From: Marinobacter changyiensis
GTDB lineage: Bacteria; Pseudomonadota; Gammaproteobacteria; Pseudomonadales; Oleiphilaceae
Length of the DNA: 64,000 bases
Reading direction: 5' to 3'
Assembly: GCF_009193265.1 (NCBI RefSeq)
Contig: NZ_VZZZ01000005.1
Span: 1-64,000, forward strand
Under the pieces are notes generated by a model, which ran no database searches, was not told the DNA's origin, and saw only the letters and a program-made list of their open reading frames with translations. The stretch's first letter is position 1. Each line of letters opens with the position of its first letter. The translations under genes and the position numbers were made by a program. This document shows positions 49,822 to 58,016 of the stretch, in pieces.

Positions 49822-50464
49822 GGCCACCTCCTTGCCCCAGGCGAAGGCGGTCCATGCCTGGCAGTTCCGGTTCATGGTGGGTGGTGAGAATCACCGCGCC
49901 CCCCATGGCGGCACGGTTTACCAGCAATTGCTCCAACCCCTCCACACCTTGCTGGTCAATCGCCGTAAACACTTCGTCCAGTATCCACAACGGCTCGTCG
50001 GACAGCAGCAACCTGGCAAGCGCAACGCGGCGGGTCTGACCGGCCGACAGGTGCTGGCAGGAAACCTCCTCAAAACCGGCGAGGCCAGCACGGGCAAGCG
50101 CCTCTGAAAGCTGGCCATCGGTGATGGCCTGGCGGCCGGAAATCAGAAACCGGAGATTTTCCAGCGGTGTCAGCAAGGGTTTGACACCGGGTCGGTGCCC
50201 CATGAACAACAGGTTCCGCAAAAACGATTCACGGTCATCATTCCGGGGCCGGCCCTGCCAAAGCACTTGCCCTTCAAACCCGTCATGGAGTCCTGCCAGA
50301 ATACGTAACAAGGTCGTCTTGCCAGAGCCATTGGGGCCCTCGACACGGGTCAGGGAGCCGGGCACTATGGAGAAATCAAGGCCTTGGAACAAAACTCTGC
50401 CGTCACGTTCGCATGACAAATCCCTTGCCTCAAGTAACGAAGCGGACTGTAGTGGCTCTGACAT
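49811..50464 (-). CDS. ccmA: Haem exporter ATPase CcmA
   Basis: The ATP-binding subunit driving release of holo-CcmE. It has 217 residues with Walker A GPNGSGKTT near 39-47, signature LSAGQTRR near 134, Walker B PLWILDEVFTAID near 155 and a switch histidine in TTHHEPE. The first gene of the ccm operon. The ATG at 50464 is used; a TTG seven codons upstream is open. The convergent/divergent neighbour is the fliK-like gene. Confidence 0.93.
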   Translation of the reverse strand: MSEPLQSASLLEARDLSCERDGRVLFQGLDFSIVPGSLTRVEGPNGSGKTTLLRILAGLHDGFEGQVLWQGRPRNDDRESFLRNLLFMGHRPGVKPLLTPLENLRFLISGRQAITDGQLSEALARAGLAGFEEVSCQHLSAGQTRRVALARLLLSDEPLWILDEVFTAIDQQGVEGLEQLLVNRAAMGGAVILTTHHEPELPGMDRLRLGQGGGREF

Positions 50465-50552
50465 CGGGGCCCCAAACGCTGACAATACCTGGCAAACACT
50501 GGCCTGGATCAGGAATAACGGTCTCCCGGCAACAAACCACCGGGTACGGGGG

Positions 50553-50582
50553 AGGACAGAAGCCTCCAGCGAGCCGTATTAT
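50553..50582 (+). promoter_or_regulatory. Promoter candidate of the fliK-like gene
   Basis: AGGACA (50553-50558), an 18-base spacer and TATTAT (50577-50582) form a plausible sigma-70 promoter about 97 bases before the start codon. No sigma-28 or sigma-54 pattern was found. Confidence 0.3.
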
Positions 50583-50593
50583 AACGAAACCGT

Positions 50594-50659
50594 GACAGAA
50601 TTACTGTCTGGAAACATCAGAGTTGTGTTTCAACTCTGGCACCCTGAGTTTCGAACTCA
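50594..50659 (+). promoter_or_regulatory. Three consecutive short hairpins in the fliK-like gene leader
   Basis: GACAG/CTGTC (50594-50598, 50604-50608), CAGAGTTG/CAACTCTG (50618-50625, 50631-50638) and TGAGTT/AACTCA (50645-50650, 50654-50659) are all perfect, with loops of 5, 5 and 3 bases, within 66 bases. They end 12 bases before the AAGGAG site, so they would be in the mRNA leader. Confidence 0.45.
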
Positions 50660-50678
50660 CCATGGGCTAAGGAGCGGT

Positions 50679-52070
50679 ATGAAAGTTCCCGATAGCGGCC
50701 AGTCACCAACGCCCTCCGACCCGCCCCGCGCAGCTAAAAACGAGGGCTCGACGGTCAGCTCCGGCGCACGAACGGAACCCGCACTAGCCACCGGCGCGTT
50801 GCTTGACCGGCTTGAACTTGAAAACCGTCAGGCGGTAATGGCCCGGGTGGCTCAGGTGGTGACCAATCAAAAGGGCCAGGCCGACAGTCTGCTGTTGGAG
50901 CTCAGGGGCCGCAACCTGTTGGTTCAGCCGGCCCAGGGCGATGCCAAACTCGAGCCCGGTGACTGGATCAAGGTGATGCGGGCGGGTAACGAGCTTCAGT
51001 TAATGTCAAAGCTGGCGCCGGCTCTGGAGTCCCGGATTGCCCAGGCCCTGGCCCAACGACTGCCCTGGCAACAACGACTCGATACCGGTCTGGGCCAGTT
51101 GATGATCGCCTTGTCGACCGGGGCGAAGGCCAGCAACCCGATCGCTCCGGCCCAGCCGCTATCCGCGGCCGCTCAGGCAGCTATCCAGCAATTGTTCAGC
51201 CGGCTCCCTGCCAGCGACGTGTTTGTGCCGGGCATCACGGCGCAATCCAGCAGTGCTGGCGGTGTTGGCAACACCCCTGGCATTAGCCGTGCTGCGCTGC
51301 CGGGCAATCTCGCTGGCCAGGTAAAAGCCTGGATCCATGAAAGCGGGCTGTTTGCCGAATCCCGCCTGGCACGAGCCCCGGATGCCGCCCTGCCCGATCT
51401 CAAACTCGCTCTCACCCGGATTGTCACTGCTCTGCTGTCGCAACAGAATGCAGGCCCCGAGCAGTTCAACCGTTACACCCCGCTGGCCAGCCATGAACTG
51501 GTGCAGGCGCCGTTGCAGTTTCCCAACCAGCTGTCGCCTCCACCGCCAGCATCACAAACGGAACCGGTGACCGTCGGCCAGATGTTACGGTTGCTGGCCG
51601 GTATGCTGAACCGGATTTCAGTGAATCAGCTTCACAGCCAGATGCTCTCTAACCGGGGTACAGCGGATGCACCGGCCCCCTCCACCTGGCTGATCGAGCT
51701 GCCCTGGGTCACCCCGCAAAACGAGCCAAGAATCGCGCAGCTCAGGTTGGAGCATTACACTAAAGGTGACAGCGAAGAAAACCGGCATCGGAAAGCTTCG
51801 CCAGTCGCCGAATGGCGTTTCGCCCTGGCGCTGGATCTCGATGCTGCCGGCCTGGTTTACTTCGAAGTCTCGCTTCGGGAACTGCAGGTTTCAGCAAGAG
51901 TTTGGGCCGAGCAGCAAGACACCCTTCGGCAGGTGCAGACCGAACTTACCGACCTGCGCACCCGCCTGACAGAGCTCGGACTGGACGTGGTGGATCTGGA
52001 ATGCCGCCGCGGCAACCCCCAGGCAGCCACCACGAAACTCGAACACCGTTTGGTGGATACCCGTGCCTGA
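50679..52070 (+). CDS. fliK: Flagellar hook-length control protein FliK-like
   Basis: It has 463 residues. A variable N-terminal half rich in Ala, Gln and Pro is followed by a conserved C-terminal hook-length domain (about 350-450) with EWRFALALDLDAAGLVYFEV and LGLDVVDLEC. FliK controls when the export gate switches from hook to filament substrates, through contact with FlhB. The ATG at 50679 has AAGGAG upstream. A longer open frame reaching into ccmA is not coding. This may be a second FliK-type protein, since the main fliK normally lies elsewhere in the flagellar regulon; the next gene is an FlhB tail-like protein, which suggests they work together. Confidence 0.78.
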   Translation: MKVPDSGQSPTPSDPPRAAKNEGSTVSSGARTEPALATGALLDRLELENRQAVMARVAQVVTNQKGQADSLLLELRGRNLLVQPAQGDAKLEPGDWIKVMRAGNELQLMSKLAPALESRIAQALAQRLPWQQRLDTGLGQLMIALSTGAKASNPIAPAQPLSAAAQAAIQQLFSRLPASDVFVPGITAQSSSAGGVGNTPGISRAALPGNLAGQVKAWIHESGLFAESRLARAPDAALPDLKLALTRIVTALLSQQNAGPEQFNRYTPLASHELVQAPLQFPNQLSPPPPASQTEPVTVGQMLRLLAGMLNRISVNQLHSQMLSNRGTADAPAPSTWLIELPWVTPQNEPRIAQLRLEHYTKGDSEENRHRKASPVAEWRFALALDLDAAGLVYFEVSLRELQVSARVWAEQQDTLRQVQTELTDLRTRLTELGLDVVDLECRRGNPQAATTKLEHRLVDTRA

Positions 52071-52107
52071 CGATCCAACGGAACCATTACAAGGGAAAAT
52101 ATCTCTC

Positions 52108-52410
52108 ATGGCTGATGCCCACGACGCACTCCGACAAACCGCGGTGGCGCTCAAGTACGATGGCAAGCGGGCTCCCACGGTAGCCGCAAGCGGGCTTGAC
52201 GATATTGCCGATGAAATCATCCGGATTGCCCGCGAGCATGGCGTTCCACTTTATGAGAATCCGGAGCTGGCCACGATCCTGGCACGGCTGGAACTGGATG
52301 AGGAAATACCGGACACCCTGTATCGGGTCATTGCCGAAATTCTGGCGTTTGCCTTCAATCTGCAAGGTAAAACTCCCGCAGATGCGGGAGTGAAGTCATC
52401 AGATAGCTGA
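52108..52410 (+). CDS. FlhB C-terminal-domain-like protein (YscU/FlhB tail homologue)
   Basis: It has 100 residues and aligns with the cytosolic C-terminal domain of the export gate protein FlhB: TAVALKYDGKRAP, then IREHGVPL-like IAREHGVPLYENPELA, then EIPDTLYRVIAEILAFAF. It starts just after the point where FlhB is self-cleaved, and the NPTH cleavage motif is absent. Such free-standing tails can substitute for the cleaved FlhB part in substrate switching. The ATG at 52108 gives the family start; a GTG at 52063 is open and would overlap the fliK-like gene by 8 bases. Confidence 0.82.
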   Translation: MADAHDALRQTAVALKYDGKRAPTVAASGLDDIADEIIRIAREHGVPLYENPELATILARLELDEEIPDTLYRVIAEILAFAFNLQGKTPADAGVKSSDS

Positions 52411-52423
52411 ACTCGGGGACGGG

Positions 52424-52813
52424 TCAGGCGGCGCGGCGATTTTTCAAAGCCGAAACCAGCTCCGCTTCGGGTCGTGAAATGCCGCAGGTGTTCATCAGAT
52501 CATCGATATCGGCACCCAAATCGACCAGGCGGGAAGCCTCGTCATAGGATACCCGGAGCGGGTCATTCTGCCGCATCTCGTCCATCAGACCTCGCAGTTC
52601 ATGGAGCTGGCGCTCACAGGCCACCACCCGGTGCCCGACACCCATACTGCCGCTACCAGTCGCATGAATTTCACGGCCGAGGGCGTCACAGCGCTCTTTG
52701 AGCTGAGCTTTGAGACGACCGACCTCCCGGCGCGACATCAGGGATTGAATAAATAATAAAACCAGTGCACCGGTGGTCAGTGCCCAGGGAGCCAGCGTGG
52801 TCAAATCCGTCAT
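52424..52813 (-). CDS. DUF2802 protein
   Basis: It has 129 residues: one N-terminal transmembrane helix (about 9-26), a helical linker, and the C-terminal DUF2802 motif YDEASRLVDLGADIDDLMNTCGISRPEAELV, a short helix-turn-helix-like fold. It is found next to cheW in the chemotaxis operons of Pseudomonas and relatives. Its function is not established. It is the last gene of the long minus-strand flagellar/chemotaxis run. Confidence 0.82.
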   Translation of the reverse strand: MTDLTTLAPWALTTGALVLLFIQSLMSRREVGRLKAQLKERCDALGREIHATGSGSMGVGHRVVACERQLHELRGLMDEMRQNDPLRVSYDEASRLVDLGADIDDLMNTCGISRPEAELVSALKNRRAA

Positions 52814-52825
52814 GATCGGGTTTCC

Positions 52826-52902
52826 TCATCACTCTGACCACTGGCTGGCTGCCATCACGCTCATTCCGTCTGCGCTATCGCTTGCTCAGATCAGAGTGAT
52901 GA
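52826..52902. repeat. 12-bp perfect inverted repeat between cheW and the DUF2802 gene
   Basis: TCATCACTCTGA (52826-52837) and TCAGAGTGATGA (52891-52902) are exact reverse complements 53 bases apart. The right arm covers the last codons and stop of cheW. No T-run follows, so a terminator is unlikely. Confidence 0.5.
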
Positions 52903-53379
52903 AACTTCAGCCCATTCGTGGTCTGTCAGCATCTTGTCGAACTCAACCAGAATGATGAGTTCGCCGTTCTTGTTGCACACGCCCTGGATAAATTTTGCGC
53001 TTTCCTCGTTACCCACGTTCGGTGCCGTTTCAATTTCACTGGACTTCAGGTAAACCACTTCTGCCACCGAATCCACCAGAATACCCATCACCTGATTGGC
53101 GGATTCCATCACCACGATCCGGGTGGCGTCGGTCACTTCCAGATCCGCAAGGCCGAACCGTCGGCGGGTATCGATGACCGTAACGACGTTGCCGCGCAGG
53201 TTAATGATACCCAGAACGTAATCCGGGGCTCCGGGAACCGGAGCTATTTCGGTATACCTCAAGACCTCCTGAATCTGCATGACGCCGATACCGTAGGTCT
53301 CGTCATCAAGCCGGAAAGTCACATACTGAAGAACCTGATCGTCCTGGCTCTGCTTCTTTTGTCCGCTCTGGGCTGCCAT
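52891..53379 (-). CDS. cheW: Chemotaxis coupling protein CheW
   Basis: The scaffold linking CheA to chemoreceptors at the inner face of the membrane. It has 162 residues, with the CheW fold beginning VLQYVTFRLDDETYGI and the conserved NLRGNVVTVIDTRRRFG near 80. The ATG at 53379 has AGGAG 9 bases upstream. The frame is open 25 codons further back with no family character. It follows parP by about 150 bases. Confidence 0.95.
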   Translation of the reverse strand: MAAQSGQKKQSQDDQVLQYVTFRLDDETYGIGVMQIQEVLRYTEIAPVPGAPDYVLGIINLRGNVVTVIDTRRRFGLADLEVTDATRIVVMESANQVMGILVDSVAEVVYLKSSEIETAPNVGNEESAKFIQGVCNKNGELIILVEFDKMLTDHEWAEVSSL

Positions 53380-53532
53380 ATTGCACTGTCTCCTAGGCAG
53401 GCTGCCCGAACGGGGCAACCTGATCGTCAAAAAACCATCATCAGTGCCCTTCACTAGAGTTCAGGGCACAAACCGTGCCAGCCTCCCATCCCGACATTCG
53501 GAATCGAAGCTGGCACACGAAATTCCGGGCGC

Positions 53533-54267
53533 CTAGTCCAGCGCCAACCGGTGTTCACTCTCCGCCCGCGCGAGCAGAGAGGCCATGGTGCCAACGTCAA
53601 TCAGTGCGCACATATGTTTTATGACCGTGCCCGCCAGCCAGGGCCGCTTACTCCGGGTAGAGCGCCAGCGTACTTCGTCAGGGTCCAGCGTAAAAGATTG
53701 TGCAACCTCGTCACAGGCCAGTGCCCATTCACTGTTGTCCAGCCGAATGACAAAGCGGTAGCCGTCCCGGGCACCCGCAGGCACGCGTCCGGCCATGATC
53801 CACTCCGCCGTATCCACGATCCGGAGGTTCTGATCCCGGTCCGGCAGCATACCCATATACCATGGCGGCCGCCCGGGTATGGGTTTGACCTTGCGTTCGA
53901 TCTTGTGGATCGCCCCCAATAACACCAGCGGCACCGCCAGCTGCAGCCCGGCGACACGGAAAATCAAACACTCGAATGGCTTTTGGGACCAGAGCGGACG
54001 CTCCAGTGGCGGCGATTCTGCGGGTGGCTCCTCGGAACGCTGCACCGGCGCGGGCGCCACCGCGGGCTCGGGCCTGAGGCGCACCTCGGGCTCGGCCAGC
54101 ACCGTTGTCAGTGCGGGGGGCGCGGTCAGCGATTCGGTGCGAGCGGGTTCTGCGGCCGAGCAGTCAGTGTCCCGGGCGGCGCTGGTGGCTGTGTGTAGCA
54201 AATCGTCAAGATAGCTGGCCAATGCCGTGGTCGGATCAGCAAACTGTGTGTCGCGGCCCGGTTTCAC
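53533..54267 (-). CDS. parP: CheW-domain protein ParP (polar array tethering)
   Basis: A CheW-like protein of 244 residues with a proline- and alanine-rich, probably disordered N-terminus (about 1-120) and a C-terminal CheW/AIF domain (from FECLIFRVAGLQLAVPLVLLG) lying downstream of parC. In Vibrio, ParP binds the CheA linker and ParC so that chemotaxis arrays sit at the flagellated pole. The GTG at 54267 has GGGAGA 7 bases upstream; the frame is open 35 codons further back with three more possible starts. The call rests on domain order and neighbourhood. Confidence 0.72.
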   Translation of the reverse strand: MKPGRDTQFADPTTALASYLDDLLHTATSAARDTDCSAAEPARTESLTAPPALTTVLAEPEVRLRPEPAVAPAPVQRSEEPPAESPPLERPLWSQKPFECLIFRVAGLQLAVPLVLLGAIHKIERKVKPIPGRPPWYMGMLPDRDQNLRIVDTAEWIMAGRVPAGARDGYRFVIRLDNSEWALACDEVAQSFTLDPDEVRWRSTRSKRPWLAGTVIKHMCALIDVGTMASLLARAESEHRLALD

Positions 54268-54340
54268 TATCCGGTCTCCCGCTTGGTGCCGCACCGTGGC
54301 GCCAAGCCTCCGGCAGCTGTCAAAAATCTGACGACTGCCA

Positions 54341-55129
54341 TCACTGGCTCCCCGGGGCACTGACACGCTCAATCAGGTCATCCAACAAACGCCGGTATGC
54401 CCTCACCCCATGGGTTTCGTTGTCAAGGGCGGAGGGAACGACACCGGCCTGGCTGGCGTCCCGGAATTTGGTATCAACCGGAATGGCAAAACGCCACAAG
54501 GTGTCCGGATAACTCTTGCGAAGGGCATTGAGACTTTTGACCGACGCCTGGGTACGCCGGTCAAACAGGGTCGGTACGATGGTGTAGGTGAGCTGGCTTT
54601 TTTGGGAACGCATGATCATTTCAAGCGTGTGCAACATTCTCTCCAGCCCCTTGATAGCGAGAAATTCAGTCTGAACCGGTACTATCAGATGCTGGGCAGC
54701 AGCCAGGGCGTTGACCATCAGCACGCCCAGGGACGGGGTGTTATCCAGTAGTACATAGTCAAAATCATCCCACAGCTGCGCCAGCGCCCGGGAAATTATC
54801 AGCCCCATGCCCTCTACACCCACCATCCGGCGCTCGAGCGTTGCCAGGGCCGTACTCGCCGGTAGCAGGGACATGCCGGTACAGGCCGTCTCCGTAATCA
54901 GCTGGGCAGGCAGGCCATCCGGGACTTTGCCCTGGTGCTGAAACAAATCAAAGACACTGTGTTGCAGGGTATCGGGATCATAGCCAAACCAGCTCGTGAG
55001 CGAGCCGTGAGGGTCCAGATCCACCACCAGCACGCGCTTTCCACGGGCAGCCAGAAGCCCACCGAGCGTAACCACGGTCGTTGTTTTACCGACACCACCT
55101 TTCTGATTGGCTACTGCCCAAATTCGCAC
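54341..55129 (-). CDS. parC: ParA-like ATPase ParC (polar localisation of chemotaxis arrays)
   Basis: A deviant Walker-type ATPase of 262 residues beginning MRIWAVANQKGGVGKTTT, with switch I DLDPHGS and switch II LLDNTPSLG. The chemotaxis-locus version sends arrays to the cell pole and to the daughter cell. No ParB is present and the gene lies between motD and parP, so it is not the chromosome-segregation ParA. The GTG at 55129 has GGAGA 6 bases upstream. A 140-base gap separates it from motD. Confidence 0.88.
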   Translation of the reverse strand: MRIWAVANQKGGVGKTTTVVTLGGLLAARGKRVLVVDLDPHGSLTSWFGYDPDTLQHSVFDLFQHQGKVPDGLPAQLITETACTGMSLLPASTALATLERRMVGVEGMGLIISRALAQLWDDFDYVLLDNTPSLGVLMVNALAAAQHLIVPVQTEFLAIKGLERMLHTLEMIMRSQKSQLTYTIVPTLFDRRTQASVKSLNALRKSYPDTLWRFAIPVDTKFRDASQAGVVPSALDNETHGVRAYRRLLDDLIERVSAPGSQ

Positions 55130-55270
55130 TCTGGTTCTCCGACTGATAAAACACACTGTCTTTCTGTATCGGCACGGCTGGCATTATCTTGATAGCCGGG
55201 TGGCAAACTATTGCCCGAGCACAGCACTGAATTCAGAGCAGTACAGGATCCATGCCAGTTTGGAATTTTT

Positions 55271-56056
55271 CTAGCGCATGACGCCGCGAATGCTGGCATC
55301 CCGGGATATCAACAGCACCACCCGGCGGTTGCGGCTGCGACCCGCTTCGGTGTCGTTGCGGGCAACCGGCTGGAATTCGCCGTAACCGATGGCCGCCATT
55401 CGTGCCGGCTCAATACCTTCTATTGCCAGCACCCGCACCACCGCTGCCGCTCTTGCGGTGGATAGCTCCCAGTTGGAAGGAAAGGCTGCAGTCCGGATCG
55501 GGCGGTTGTCGGTAAAGCCTTCCACCCGTAAGGCGTTGTCCCCATTTTCGAGCACCCTGGCTATGGTTTCGAGAACGGTAAAGGCATCAAAGTGCGGTTC
55601 TGCATCACCACTTCCGAACAGCAGACTGTTGCTCAGGCTGAGCTCGATCCACTCATCACTGGTTTCCAGAGTGACCACGCCCTGTTCGATAAACTCCTCA
55701 AACTCCAGGGCAAGCTGATCCGCCATCACCCTGAGAGCATCGCTTCTGGCCTGCTGAGCACTTTCAGGGCTGCGGTGTGCCTCGATCACCGGCAGCAGGA
55801 TAACGCCGTCCCCCTGACCTGTCCCACTGGCAGAAGGCAGCTCTCCTACGTCAATGGGATTAACAGTTCGTTGAGGCGCATTGAATACCCCGGTCAGGGT
55901 CTCCGACAACACCTTGTACTTGCCTTCATTTACGGAAGAGACGGAATACATCACGACGAAAAAGGCAAACAGCAGCGTGATGAAATCGGCATAGGAAATC
56001 AGCCAGCGCTCCTTGTTATGGAGATCCTCCTCAGATTGTCGCCGACGTCGCATCAT
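55271..56056 (-). CDS. motD: Flagellar stator protein MotD (MotB family)
   Basis: The peptidoglycan-anchored stator subunit. It has 261 residues: a short basic start (MMRRRRQ), one transmembrane helix containing the ion-binding Asp24 in SYADFITLLFAFF, a plug/linker region, and a C-terminal OmpA-type domain (VEGFTDNRPI and NWELSTARAAAVV). The motC-motD pair is the second, chemotaxis-linked stator set of Pseudomonas-type flagella. The motC stop is 39 bases upstream of its start. Confidence 0.92.
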   Translation of the reverse strand: MMRRRRQSEEDLHNKERWLISYADFITLLFAFFVVMYSVSSVNEGKYKVLSETLTGVFNAPQRTVNPIDVGELPSASGTGQGDGVILLPVIEAHRSPESAQQARSDALRVMADQLALEFEEFIEQGVVTLETSDEWIELSLSNSLLFGSGDAEPHFDAFTVLETIARVLENGDNALRVEGFTDNRPIRTAAFPSNWELSTARAAAVVRVLAIEGIEPARMAAIGYGEFQPVARNDTEAGRSRNRRVVLLISRDASIRGVMR

Positions 56057-56095
56057 GTCACCTCTTGCCCGTTCCGTTGTCGATTCCCTGGAGCA

Positions 56096-56836
56096 TCAGT
56101 GCAGGAAACCACGCAGGCGCAACTCAATGGAACGTGGATTTTCGCCTTCCGCAATGGCAATCAGGCCGTCAATCATCATGTCTTCATAACGGGAGCGCAC
56201 CCTGACCAGGCCCCGAAGTTTATTGGCTACGGGGAAGAACAACAGGTTGGCCAGCGCGACGCCGTAGATGGTGGCGACAAACGCCGTGGCGATGCCACTG
56301 CCGAGACTGGCCGGGTCTTCAAGATTGGTCATCACCTGGATCAGTCCCATCACCGCCCCGATAATGCCAATTGTGGGCGAATAGCCACCCATGGCCTCGA
56401 AGACCCGGGCGGCATCAAGGTCCCGCTGTTCCCGGGAATCCAGATCGACCTCCATGATACTGCGTATCGACTCCGGTTCGGCGCCATCCACCAGCAGTTG
56501 CAGGCCCTTTCTCGCGAAGCGTTCCGGCTCTCGCTCCGCCAGACCTTCCAGCCCAAGCAAGCCCTGTTTCCGGGCTTTAACGCTCCAGTCGATAACCTTG
56601 CCAATGCCATCCTCAAGGCCCACATAGGGCGGCAGGAAGACCCAGCGCATCTGCGCAAACGCAAGGCGAAGCACCGGCCAGGAGGTCTGGAGTGAGGTAG
56701 CCGCCAGAGTACCGCCGATGACGATGAGTGCCGCTGGGCCGTTAAACAGTGATCCGAGGGCGCCACCTTCCAGAAGGTTGCCGCCCAGAATGGCCGCGAA
56801 AGCCAGAATGATGCCAAGCAGACTCAGGATATCCAT
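56096..56836 (-). CDS. motC: Flagellar stator protein MotC (MotA family)
   Basis: The membrane stator subunit that turns ion flow into torque. It has 246 residues with four helices (about 3-20, 28-46, 148-170, 180-200) and a cytosolic loop carrying charged residues for rotor contact. YSPTIGIIGAVMGLIQVMTNL is the MotA family signature. Its start overlaps the cheB stop by one base, so it is coupled to the chemotaxis genes. Confidence 0.93.
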   Translation of the reverse strand: MDILSLLGIILAFAAILGGNLLEGGALGSLFNGPAALIVIGGTLAATSLQTSWPVLRLAFAQMRWVFLPPYVGLEDGIGKVIDWSVKARKQGLLGLEGLAEREPERFARKGLQLLVDGAEPESIRSIMEVDLDSREQRDLDAARVFEAMGGYSPTIGIIGAVMGLIQVMTNLEDPASLGSGIATAFVATIYGVALANLLFFPVANKLRGLVRVRSRYEDMMIDGLIAIAEGENPRSIELRLRGFLH

Positions 56837-57981
56837 CAGCTGACGCCTTCCACCAGCCGCTTGCCAATTTCCTGCAGAGGAAGCACTTCATCGGAAAGCC
56901 CCGCCCTGGCTACCGCCATCGGCATACCGTAGATGACGGACGTTTTTTCATCCTGGGACCAGACCACGGAGCCGGATTCCTTCATCATCCGGCAGCCCTC
57001 TTTACCGTCCGCTCCCATGCCCGTCAATATAACGCCGAGGGTCTTGCCGGGAAAACTGCGAGCCAGGGAGCCAAACGTGACATCAGCACAGGGCTTGTAA
57101 TTGAGCCGTTCGTCACCGGGCAAAATACGCACCCGGCCCTGGCCACCGCGGTTTTCGATCATCATCTGTTTACCGCCAGGTGCCAGCAGGGCAAGCCCGG
57201 GCCTGAGCATATCGCCCTCCACAGCTTCCCGAACTTCGATCTGACAAAGCTTGTTGAGTCGATCCGCAAAGGCCGGAGTGAAGCTCGCGGGCATGTGCTG
57301 GACCAGAACCAGGGGGGACGGGAAATTCGATGGCAACACCGTGAGCACCTTCTGCAAGGCAATGGGGCCACCCGTAGAGGTACCGATACTCACCACATCG
57401 TAATGCCGGGTTGGGGTCTTACGGTAACTGGGTCGAGCCGGTGCTTCCGGTGCTGGTGCGGCCGGTCTTGCGGCTGGACGAGGCGCCACCGGGCGGGCGG
57501 GCGTCGCCACTGCGGTAGTCGGGGTATTGGCAGTAGGCCCGGGCATGGCGCGCGCTACCGGCGCCGGGCGGTTGCTGCTGGGGCGACTGCGGGCCACATC
57601 CAGGATCCGGTCCCGAAGGATTTTCTGAAGCTCGCTGCTGTCCTTTGCGATGTCCTCGAAATTCTTGGGCAGGAAGTCCACGGCGCCGGCTTCCAGCGCA
57701 TCCAGGGTCACCCTGGCGCCATCATAGGTCAGCGAGGAAAACATCAGCACCGGAACCGGACGGGTTTTCATGATTTCCCGCACCGCCGAGATGCCATCCA
57801 TGACCGGCATCTCGTAATCCATGGTGATCACATCAGGCCGCAGCTTTTCGGCCATCTCGACCCCTTCGCGGCCATTCGAGGCAACACCAATAACCTGTAT
57901 GCCATCGGACGCATTGAGGATTTCAGTCAGTCGCTTGCGAAAAAAGCCTGAATCATCAACGACCAGTACAGAAACCGCCAT
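56836..57981 (-). CDS. cheB: Chemotaxis methylesterase CheB
   Basis: Removes methyl groups from receptor glutamates to reset adaptation. It has 381 residues: a receiver domain with phospho-acceptor Asp55 (ITMDYEMP), a proline/alanine-rich linker of about 50 residues (140-190), and the catalytic methylesterase domain with GTSTGGP, VQHMPASF and LTGMGADG carrying the Ser-His-Asp triad. It begins 35 bases after cheA. No cheR is in the window, so the partner methyltransferase gene is elsewhere. Confidence 0.95.
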   Translation of the reverse strand: MAVSVLVVDDSGFFRKRLTEILNASDGIQVIGVASNGREGVEMAEKLRPDVITMDYEMPVMDGISAVREIMKTRPVPVLMFSSLTYDGARVTLDALEAGAVDFLPKNFEDIAKDSSELQKILRDRILDVARSRPSSNRPAPVARAMPGPTANTPTTAVATPARPVAPRPAARPAAPAPEAPARPSYRKTPTRHYDVVSIGTSTGGPIALQKVLTVLPSNFPSPLVLVQHMPASFTPAFADRLNKLCQIEVREAVEGDMLRPGLALLAPGGKQMMIENRGGQGRVRILPGDERLNYKPCADVTFGSLARSFPGKTLGVILTGMGADGKEGCRMMKESGSVVWSQDEKTSVIYGMPMAVARAGLSDEVLPLQEIGKRLVEGVS

Positions 57982-58016
57982 GCTCGTCTCCTTCAGAGGA
58001 ATGGACCGCTAACGCA

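Noticed and set aside
50121..50678. N-terminal extension of the fliK-like frame into ccmA
   Set aside because: The extension is the antisense of ccmA; a strong AAGGAG site supports the ATG at 50679.
54341..55129. Chromosome-partitioning ParA
   Set aside because: There is no parB or parS-like site, and the gene lies inside the chemotaxis operon next to a CheW-like ParP candidate.
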